NCBI GenBank assembly: GCA_028280675.1
Contig: JANQLI010000102.1
Location: 1-28,893 of the forward strand
Origin: Alphaproteobacteria bacterium
GTDB lineage: Bacteria; Pseudomonadota; Alphaproteobacteria; SMXP01
Direction of reading: 5' to 3'
DNA: 28,893 nt
This document shows, in pieces, positions 23,229 to 28,893 of this stretch. Below the pieces are notes generated by a model that worked only from the letters and a program-made list of their open reading frames with translations, did not search any database and was not told where the DNA came from. The translations under genes and the position numbers were made by a program. Position 1 is the first letter of the stretch, and each line of letters opens with the position of its first letter.

Positions 23229-24794
23229 ATGGCGTTAACTCCACGATTAGAGCTCCGACAAAGTCAATCGCTTGTCATGACGCCGCAACTGCAGCAAGCG
23301 ATCAAGCTGTTGCAACTGTCCAACTTAGAACTCAGCGATTTTGTGAGCGAGCAAATAGAAAAAAATCCTTTGCTGGAAATCGATGACGGCAACGGACAGG
23401 ACGCCAATAAAGAGGCGGCGCCTGTAAAAGATGAAACGCCGCCCAATGAAGGGGGAGACAGCGAAACCCCTCTCCCGTTGACCGAAACAGATCATGCGCT
23501 TGAAGCGCATTCCCCTGGCACGGATGCATCCGCTTCATTAGACACAGACTATGAAAATCTCTATGCAGATGAATCGCGCGCCGACATCCAAAACAAAAAA
23601 ACAGAAGACGCTCAAGAATCCATGACAATGGATTGGTCGTCTGCCGGAACAGGTGGATCGTCTAATTTTGACTCCATGGAATCCACCATTGAATCCACGC
23701 TCTCAAGCGAACAATCTTTGCGGGATGTCCTTCTTGAACAACTCAATGTCAGCATTGAAGGCGCCATGGATCGTGTGATCGGGGCAGACATCATCGACAA
23801 TTTGGATGAGGCAGGCTACTTGACCTGCTCTCTTGAAAGCATTGCTGAACGTCTCGGGACGGATACCGAACAAATCGAAGAGGTTTTGCACAAGATGCAA
23901 AGCTTCGAACCTGCAGGTGTATGCGCCCGTGATCTTGCGGAATGCTTGAAATTACAACTGATGGAGCGCAACCGCTATGATCCAGCGATTGCATGCTTAC
24001 TGAACAATCTCGATCTTCTCGCCAAACATGACATGACCGCTCTCAGAGAGGCCTGTCAGGTTGACGATGAAGACATGGCCGAGATGATCCAAGAGATTCG
24101 TGATCTCGATCCGAAACCGGGATTGGCCCATAGCAGCGAAATAACCCAGCCCGTCGTGCCGGATGTGTTTGTCAAATCTGACAATGAAGGTGGGTGGCGC
24201 ATTGAGCTGAATAGCGACACCTTGCCGAAAGTCTTGCTGAATGAACGGTATTATTCTGAGGTGAGTGCATCCGCAAATTCAAAAGACGAAAAAGCCTACC
24301 TCAACGAGTGCTTTAACAATGCCAACTGGCTTGTTAAAAGTCTCGACCAGCGCGCTAAAACGATTTTGAAAGTTGCGACAGAGCTCGTCAAACAACAGGA
24401 CTCGTTCCTGGTCCACGGCATTCAGCACCTGCGCCCTTTGAACCTCAAAACGATTGCCGATGCGATCTCTATGCACGAATCAACGGTGAGCCGTGTCACC
24501 GCCAATAAGTATATTGCGACACCGCGCGGTCTGTTTGAGTTAAAATACTTTTTCACCTCAGCGATTGCTTCGACAAGTGGCGGGGAGGCCCATTCAGCAG
24601 AGGCTGTGCGTCACCGCATCAAAGAATTGATTGATGAAGAGAGCCCCTCAAAAATCCTGTCTGATGATCGGATTGTCGAGCTCTTAAAAGACGCTGGGAT
24701 CGATATTGCCCGGCGCACAGTGGCGAAGTACCGCGAAGCCATGCATATCCCCTCCTCCGTCCAACGACGGCGGTTAAAAAAGCAACCCGCCTAA
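23229..24794 (+). CDS. rpoN: RNA polymerase sigma-54 factor
   Basis: A 521-residue protein. Region I (about 1-50) is Gln/Leu-rich (RQSQSLVMTPQLQQAIKLLQ), the part contacted by enhancer-binding activators. An acidic, low-complexity region II follows (about 50-150). Region III contains the core-binding domain, the helix-turn-helix TIADAISMHESTVSRVTANK and the RpoN box ARRTVAKYRE near the C-terminus. It directs transcription from -24/-12 promoters. An in-frame TTG lies 8 codons upstream, but ATG 23229 aligns with the family start MALTPRLELRQ. It starts 33 bases after lptB. A -24/-12-like site lies upstream of this same operon. Confidence 0.97.
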   Translation: MALTPRLELRQSQSLVMTPQLQQAIKLLQLSNLELSDFVSEQIEKNPLLEIDDGNGQDANKEAAPVKDETPPNEGGDSETPLPLTETDHALEAHSPGTDASASLDTDYENLYADESRADIQNKKTEDAQESMTMDWSSAGTGGSSNFDSMESTIESTLSSEQSLRDVLLEQLNVSIEGAMDRVIGADIIDNLDEAGYLTCSLESIAERLGTDTEQIEEVLHKMQSFEPAGVCARDLAECLKLQLMERNRYDPAIACLLNNLDLLAKHDMTALREACQVDDEDMAEMIQEIRDLDPKPGLAHSSEITQPVVPDVFVKSDNEGGWRIELNSDTLPKVLLNERYYSEVSASANSKDEKAYLNECFNNANWLVKSLDQRAKTILKVATELVKQQDSFLVHGIQHLRPLNLKTIADAISMHESTVSRVTANKYIATPRGLFELKYFFTSAIASTSGGEAHSAEAVRHRIKELIDEESPSKILSDDRIVELLKDAGIDIARRTVAKYREAMHIPSSVQRRRLKKQPA

Positions 24795-24883
24795 ACCGGA
24801 TGACAAACACCTTGGGCGTTCCTATATGAGAAGAGCGCCAGGCAAACATGCCTTGCCTCGCAGCCCTTCCGGGAGGAGCAAAA

Positions 24884-25018
24884 ATGGATAAAAACAGCGG
24901 AATGCAGCCAAAAAGATCGCCTCAAAAGTGGATGATTGACTTGTCGGAAAAGGGTCTCTATGGTCCGCGCCGCTTGCCCCAACCAGCACAAAAAAGAGCG
25001 GCGAAGACTTCCTTGTGA
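24884..25018 (+). CDS. Small basic protein of 44 residues between rpoN and hpf
   Basis: A 44-codon frame has one of the best ribosome sites in the window (GGGAGGAG, 5 bases before ATG). The peptide is rich in Lys, Arg, Pro and Gln, has a central KWMIDLSEKGLYGPRRLP stretch, and has no signal or membrane segment. I recognise no family. It lies in the 324-base gap between rpoN and hpf. Upstream of it is a small hairpin (AGGCAA-N7-TTGCCT, 24840-24858). The codon pattern looks natural, but conservation in relatives is needed to confirm it. The 100 bases between its stop and hpf hold nothing else evident. Confidence 0.5.
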   Translation: MDKNSGMQPKRSPQKWMIDLSEKGLYGPRRLPQPAQKRAAKTSL

Positions 25019-25118
25019 GACAGGATAACGTCGTGCGAAGGCCCAAGTAATTTGAGGTCATGGATGCAAAATGGCGCGCACAGAGTGAAGAACAAGTAAA
25101 ACAGAGTGGATCAGTGCA

Positions 25119-25706
25119 ATGGACGTAAACGTGGTGGGAAAACAAATCGATATTGGAGATCACCTCCGCACCCACGTCGAAACCAATTTAGATGCGGTGG
25201 TGTCAAAATATTTTGACCGTCCTGCACAGGCGCATGTGACTTTTTCTCGTGAAGGACATGGCTTCCAATGCGATTGCTCTGTTCATCTCGATTCAGGCAT
25301 TTTGCTGCAAAGCGCTGGCAGCAATTCCGAAATTTATGCGTCGTTCGAAGAAGCGGCTGAACATATCGAAAAGCGGGTACGCCGTTACAAACGTCGTCTT
25401 AAAAATCATCATGCGAATGCGGTGGAGGTTGAAGCCTTTAGTGCGCCCTCTTTTGTCATCGCAGGCGAAAACACAACAGAAGAGCAAGAGGAACCGGACA
25501 CACTGCAGCCTGTGATTATTGCCGAAACAAAAACCAATATTCGCACCTGCTCTGTTGGAGAAGCGGTCATGCAAATGGATCTGGCCGATAGCGCAACCTT
25601 AGTGTTCCGGAATATCGACCACGGCGGCATCAATGTGGTCTACCGCCGGACTGACGGCAATATCGGCTGGATTGATCCGGGTCAGGACGAGACCGGCATA
25701 AAATGA
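25119..25706 (+). CDS. hpf: Ribosome hibernation promoting factor, long form
   Basis: A 195-residue protein. The N-terminal HPF/RaiA domain (about 1-100) contains GKQIDIGDHLRTHVETNLDAVVSKYF and the basic helix EKRVRRYKRRLKNHH, which binds the 30S decoding region. A charged linker (about 105-130) leads to the C-terminal dimerisation domain (about 135-190) with RTCSVGEAVMQMDLADSATLVFRN and GNIGWIDP. Long forms pair ribosomes into 100S dimers in stationary phase. It sits between rpoN and ptsN as usual. No strong ribosome site precedes the ATG. Confidence 0.93.
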   Translation: MDVNVVGKQIDIGDHLRTHVETNLDAVVSKYFDRPAQAHVTFSREGHGFQCDCSVHLDSGILLQSAGSNSEIYASFEEAAEHIEKRVRRYKRRLKNHHANAVEVEAFSAPSFVIAGENTTEEQEEPDTLQPVIIAETKTNIRTCSVGEAVMQMDLADSATLVFRNIDHGGINVVYRRTDGNIGWIDPGQDETGIK

Positions 25707-25737
25707 ATGCATATGTGAGCAAGATAAGCGTGCGACT

Positions 25738-26232
25738 ATGAACCTTTCGACCTTCATCACCCCTGAGTCGATCATGGCTCCGCTGAAAGTGGGCAGCAAA
25801 AAGCAAGTGTTGCAAGACCTTGCTGGATATGCCGCGAAACAGACGGGCCTCGATGAACGCGCCATCTTTGACACGTTGGTTGAACGCGAGCGCCTTGGCT
25901 CAACCGGCGTTGGCCACGGCATCGCGATTCCCCATGGCAAACTTGAAACCGCCGAGAAGCTTTATGGCCTGTTCGCCCGCCTTGCCAAGCCCGTGGCCTT
26001 TGACGCCATCGACCATCAACCGGTTGATCTGGTGTTCTTGCTTCTAGCGCCAAGTGAAGCCGGCGCCGATCATCTGAAAGCCTTAGCCGGAATATCACGC
26101 CTTTTACGCAATGATGACATGTGTGCGAAATTGCGCGGCGCAGAAAATGAATCCGCGATCTATGCCCTTCTCACCACAGAAGATGAAAAAGCCGGACCGT
26201 TCGGCGCCCAAAAGCTTCCGAGAGCGTCGTAA
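25738..26232 (+). CDS. ptsN: Nitrogen-regulatory PTS IIA protein PtsN
   Basis: A 164-residue protein of normal length with an EIIA(Ntr) fold. The phosphoacceptor His66 lies in GHGIAIPHGKL, and GSTGVGHG and PVDLVFLLLAPSEAGADHLKALAGISRLLR are family signatures. It receives phosphate from NPr and regulates potassium transport, nitrogen and envelope stress responses. It begins 31 bases after hpf. The stop is 23 bases from the convergent DUF1150 gene, and no terminator is evident between them. Confidence 0.96.
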   Translation: MNLSTFITPESIMAPLKVGSKKQVLQDLAGYAAKQTGLDERAIFDTLVERERLGSTGVGHGIAIPHGKLETAEKLYGLFARLAKPVAFDAIDHQPVDLVFLLLAPSEAGADHLKALAGISRLLRNDDMCAKLRGAENESAIYALLTTEDEKAGPFGAQKLPRAS

Positions 26233-26255
26233 TAGATTTTCCGAAACAATGCTCT

Positions 26256-26564
26256 TTAGTGCACACTCACCGGCGTGAGTTCATACTGCCGCGCCGCCAC
26301 ATAGGCCGCTTCACGGCTATCGACCACGGCCATCCGCACACCATTCGCCGCATGTAAGGCATAGAGGGTCGTTCCCGGCTCAATCGCCACGAATTGTTCT
26401 TCAAACACCTCTTCGTTCATGCCGGACGTTGCAATATCCTCGGCGAGTTCGTCGTGCAGATCCTCTACAGAAATTTCACGGATATAGACAATCTCGGGCG
26501 CACCCAAAGAGGCAAACGCCTCTGCGCTTATTTTGTCCGGTTTCTTATCACCAAGATGTGTCAT
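26256..26564 (-). CDS. DUF1150 family protein
   Basis: A 102-residue protein matching the DUF1150 pattern: FASLGAPEIVYIREI near residues 17-31 and LYALHAANGVRMAVVDSREAAYVAARQYELTPVSVH at the C-terminus. The function is unknown. In alphaproteobacteria it commonly follows a small heat-shock protein gene, as here (53 bases). Co-expression with the chaperone is likely but not shown. A modest AGGA site precedes the ATG. Confidence 0.9.
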   Translation of the reverse strand: MTHLGDKKPDKISAEAFASLGAPEIVYIREISVEDLHDELAEDIATSGMNEEVFEEQFVAIEPGTTLYALHAANGVRMAVVDSREAAYVAARQYELTPVSVH

Positions 26565-26617
26565 AACGCATCCTAACTACACTCTCACTGCGCTGGCCAC
26601 CCAGCCACTTTTTCATC

Positions 26618-27079
26618 TTACGCTTTTGCTTTATCCACCGCGAGAGAAGATGTCTCTACTGTTCGCTTATGCGCAGATTTGATTTCTATCTTCCGCAGGA
26701 CGGTCTCAGGCTCCGGCCGCACCAGATTGACATGTAAAAGCCCATTATCAAGCGCGGCGTCAACCACTTCCATACCGTCTGCGAGCACGAAGGAACGCTG
26801 AAACTGCCGCGCGGCGATTCCCCGGTGCAGATATTCCCGGTCCGGGTCGTCATCCTGTTTGCCTCTGATAAGCAATTGCTTATCCTCGGTCGTCACCTCA
26901 AGGGTGTCGTGGGTAAATCCAGCCACCGCCAAGGTAATGCGCAAAGCATGCGGCCCGACTTTCTCAATATTATAAGGGGGATAGCCATCATTTGATGACC
27001 GGGTCACACTATCGAGCACGCGCTCAATCTGATCAAACCCCAGCAAAAAGGGGTTATCGAATTGTGTAAAACGAGACAT
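26618..27079 (-). CDS. Hsp20-family small heat-shock protein
   Basis: A 153-residue protein of IbpA-like type. An N-terminal FDNPFLLGFDQIERVLD segment leads into the alpha-crystallin domain (about 38-130) with YNIEKVGPHALRITLAVAGF and the A-L-D-N-G-L-L-H-V motif near residues 113-121. The C-terminal part lacks an obvious I-x-I tail; IEIKS may serve. It holds unfolded proteins in a refoldable state. The upstream 84 bases include AAGGAAGGG about 10 bases before ATG and a palindrome, which could form a temperature-sensitive leader. Confidence 0.93.
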   Translation of the reverse strand: MSRFTQFDNPFLLGFDQIERVLDSVTRSSNDGYPPYNIEKVGPHALRITLAVAGFTHDTLEVTTEDKQLLIRGKQDDDPDREYLHRGIAARQFQRSFVLADGMEVVDAALDNGLLHVNLVRPEPETVLRKIEIKSAHKRTVETSSLAVDKAKA

Positions 27080-27116
27080 TCCTGCGGCCCTTCCTTAAAG
27101 CGACCCAAAGCATCGG

Positions 27117-27135
27117 CAGCCCCAATTGGGCACTG
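27117..27135 (-). promoter_or_regulatory. Palindrome in the hsp20 leader/promoter
   Basis: CCCAATTGGG (27121-27130) is a perfect palindrome, extended outward by GCAG/CTGC with mismatches. It lies about 40 bases before the hsp20 start, where a regulatory leader or operator would be expected. No close match to the sigma-32 consensus or a canonical ROSE element was found. Confidence 0.3.
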
Positions 27136-27163
27136 CGTTTATTTGACCTATAGATAAGAGGAA

Positions 27164-28513
27164 TTATCCCTCATTCAAGGGGCCGTTTCGCGGCGTGTGC
27201 TTTACCAGACTCGCGTATATTCCTGGCATTAAATGCAACTGACGCCACACAAGAAGAGCCATCACAATACTCAGCCCGCCGAGCGACACTGTAAAGGCCC
27301 AAGCAGCCCCTTCAGCACCAAAAAGCGGGATGAGAATCACCAAAAGCGCAATGTTTGCTAACGCAGCCGTGATCGTGACAAATGCCGCACTTTTTTCAAA
27401 TGCCGTCAAGCTCAACAGATAACTGACGGACCCGACACTCACCGCAAGCCATTGCCCAACAACAAGGATGCGCAAAACATTTGCGCCCGCTTGAAACTCA
27501 GCCCCAAACAAACCGAGAAGAAAGTCTGGGAATATGAGACAAGGAATTGCAGCACATGTGGCGCAGCTCATCGATAATATGCCAGTAAGCTTCACATCGT
27601 TCTGCAACTCTTGCATTTGGCCTTTGGCGTAATGACTTGCGATGCGCGTCACGAAGTAAGCGTTCACCGCCACCAAAGGAAACATCACCACATCACTAAT
27701 GCGGGCAGAGAGGGCATAGATCCCAGCAAGGTCTGTATCCGCTAATCCGCCCACCATTAAAACGCCAATGCGATCAAAACTGAGACGTGAAATCGCAACA
27801 ATCAATAAAGGAAGCGCCGTCGCGCTCCATGCACGCATCTGATAAAGCGGAACAACCCCTCGACCCTCGTGAGGATACGCCCGCACCCCACTCACGAAAA
27901 GCCATAGGCAAGACAAACATGTGCCAATCAATGCAAACCATAATGCCGATACAGGAGATGGCGCTGCTGATAAAAAGAACATGACAGCAATACCAATAAC
28001 GATGGCGAATTCTGTCAGCATCATATTTGGAATCAAGGCGTGAACCAATCGATCAAACCCCCGCACAATTGACGCTCCCGATCGTACAAGAGTCATCAAA
28101 GGCAACATCATGAAACCAACCATCAAAGACGTTGCTAAAACGGGTGACATGTCATCCCCAAAAAAGAAAACCGTCACGACGCCAAGAATCGCAAAGATAG
28201 CCCCCCCCAACACACTTGACCCTATGCCAAAACGCACAACACCCTGCAACTCGCGCCATTTGTGGCGTCCAACATAACTAGGAACGTAGCGCAGGAGACC
28301 TATTTGCGCGCCTAAGGTTGCAGGGATTGCCAAAAAAAGGATCAAATTAAAAACAAATGAAAAAACACCAAAACCTTCAACGCCTAACCACCACGCCAAA
28401 GCCGATTGCATGAGAATGTTAATGACGGCCGCAGAAATATAGATTGCACCACTCAGGATCGGCCCTTTCAGCACTGCGCCTTTTGTCATCTCTGAAGAGG
28501 GTGTTTCAGTCAC
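27164..28513 (-). CDS. Polysaccharide/lipid-linked oligosaccharide flippase (Wzx/MATE-like)
   Basis: A 449-residue membrane protein with about 12-14 hydrophobic segments spread evenly along its length. GPILSGAIYISAAVINILMQSALAWWLG at the N-terminus and LGAQIGLLRYVPSYVGRHKWRE after helix 3 are typical of the polysaccharide biosynthesis (Wzx-like) family in the MOP superfamily. It should flip a lipid-linked sugar across the inner membrane. No glycosyltransferases are adjacent in the window. The start codon is GTG; the methionine 9 codons in is an alternative. Confidence 0.88.
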   Translation of the reverse strand: MTETPSSEMTKGAVLKGPILSGAIYISAAVINILMQSALAWWLGVEGFGVFSFVFNLILFLAIPATLGAQIGLLRYVPSYVGRHKWRELQGVVRFGIGSSVLGGAIFAILGVVTVFFFGDDMSPVLATSLMVGFMMLPLMTLVRSGASIVRGFDRLVHALIPNMMLTEFAIVIGIAVMFFLSAAPSPVSALWFALIGTCLSCLWLFVSGVRAYPHEGRGVVPLYQMRAWSATALPLLIVAISRLSFDRIGVLMVGGLADTDLAGIYALSARISDVVMFPLVAVNAYFVTRIASHYAKGQMQELQNDVKLTGILSMSCATCAAIPCLIFPDFLLGLFGAEFQAGANVLRILVVGQWLAVSVGSVSYLLSLTAFEKSAAFVTITAALANIALLVILIPLFGAEGAAWAFTVSLGGLSIVMALLVWRQLHLMPGIYASLVKHTPRNGPLNEG

Positions 28514-28844
28514 ATGCTTTGCCTAAGTAGTATGCGCGCAGAGTCACGATACACTTACGACTCGTAACGGCAATTCAAATATTTACGCCACAATCATCAC
28601 AACAAGGAATACCGCCACGATGAAAGCGTCAAGCGCTTTCTCATATCCGTCGCGTTCAATCTTTCAGAAATCAACCTTTGAGAACTAAAGAGATATGACT
28701 TTAGATTGCGAATGGGGTGGCGCCAATCGACTCTTCATCGACCTTTCACCCAAACGCCCGACCAGGCGTCGGCCGGCCAGGCCGCCGCACCAGGACCGCC
28801 CCATCAGAGAGACGAGCGACGCGAGTTGTCGTGAGATATGTAAA
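28514..28844. other. 331-bp gap between flippase and tRNA gene
   Basis: No open frame here looks real. The flippase promoter should lie near its high-coordinate end. GAAAGCG-TCAAG-CGCTTTC (28622-28640) is an exact 7-bp hairpin with no T-run, and it contains a TTGACG-like -35 on the minus strand. A GC-rich block (28760-28800) flanks the tRNA terminator candidate. Confidence 0.5.
28754..28769 (-). terminator. Candidate terminator of the tRNA-Ala transcript
   Basis: On the minus strand ACGCC-TGGTCG-GGCGT is followed by a short TTTGGG tract, about 75 bases beyond the tRNA 3' end. The T-run is weak, so this is a tentative call. Confidence 0.35.
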
Positions 28845-28893
28845 TGGTGGAGCCAGGCGGAATCGAACCGCCGACCTCTTGCATGCCATGCAA
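28845..28893 (-). tRNA. tRNA-Ala (anticodon GGC), 3' part
   Basis: The window ends inside the gene, which covers roughly tRNA positions 28-76. An anticodon stem-loop TTGC-AT-GGC-AT-GCAAG gives anticodon GGC. The T-arm is GGCGG-TTCGATT-CCGCC, and the acceptor 3' strand GGCTCC is followed by discriminator A and an encoded CCA (28845-28847). The sequence closely follows bacterial tRNA-Ala(GGC). The 5' half lies beyond the window. Confidence 0.92.

Noticed and set aside
24840..24858. AGGCAA-N7-TTGCCT as a sigma-54 promoter before hpf
   Set aside because: The GG to GC distance is 12, not 10, so it cannot be a -24/-12 promoter; it is only a small hairpin.
1..28893. CRISPR array, insertion sequence, phage or plasmid origin
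   Set aside because: No tandem repeat-spacer pattern, transposase, integrase or terminal repeats were seen anywhere in the window.

Overview
The window looks like a chromosomal segment of an alphaproteobacterium of moderate G+C. The strongest evidence is the cell-envelope/nitrogen block at about 19.0-27.1 kb: RNase D, then kdsD-lptC-lptA-lptB-rpoN-hpf-ptsN, then convergent hsp20 and DUF1150. This gene order is characteristic of that class. I see no insertion sequence, phage, plasmid or CRISPR signature. A placement near marine or Parvibaculum-like groups is only a guess from the gene content.

Region by region. 0-5 kb: a partial small membrane gene, an exported HemF-family (coproporphyrinogen oxidase-like) protein, a divergent haloalkane-dehalogenase-fold protein fused to a SnoaL-like domain, an IclR regulator and a major facilitator transporter. 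Two palindromes lie upstream of the transporter and could be regulator sites. 5-11.8 kb: mostly minus-strand metabolic genes, namely a fatty acid hydroxylase/sterol desaturase translated directly after glycerol kinase, an exported unknown protein, a lipoprotein cytochrome c, a Tat-type short-chain dehydrogenase, an NmrA-like protein, and an Mpo1-like/isopentenyl diphosphate isomerase pair. 12-18.5 kb: a Tat-type amine oxidase, a 20-codon remnant of a flavoprotein gene, a zinc-finger methyltransferase, an exported unknown protein, a lipoprotein M48 protease, an alpha/beta hydrolase and a membrane-anchored ferrochelatase-like protein. 18.5-19.0 kb is an AT-rich non-coding stretch with several inverted repeats and a possible 25-residue membrane peptide. 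19.0-27.1 kb is the conserved block. 27.2-28.9 kb holds a polysaccharide flippase and the 3' part of a tRNA-Ala(GGC).

How genes work together: kdsD makes the arabinose 5-phosphate precursor of Kdo, and lptC, lptA and lptB supply the inner-membrane and periplasmic parts of LPS export. rpoN, hpf and ptsN provide sigma-54, ribosome hibernation and nitrogen-PTS regulation. A sigma-54-like promoter lies upstream of this same operon, which suggests feedback.

The most unusual content is (1) the dehalogenase-fold protein, which keeps the nucleophile Asp but has Phe in place of the catalytic His, the same change that lets engineered dehalogenase tags hold substrate covalently, and (2) two divergent late-heme-pathway homologues, HemF-like and HemH-like, that both carry export or membrane-anchor signals, whereas the normal enzymes act inside the cell. 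Both are sequence-based inferences.
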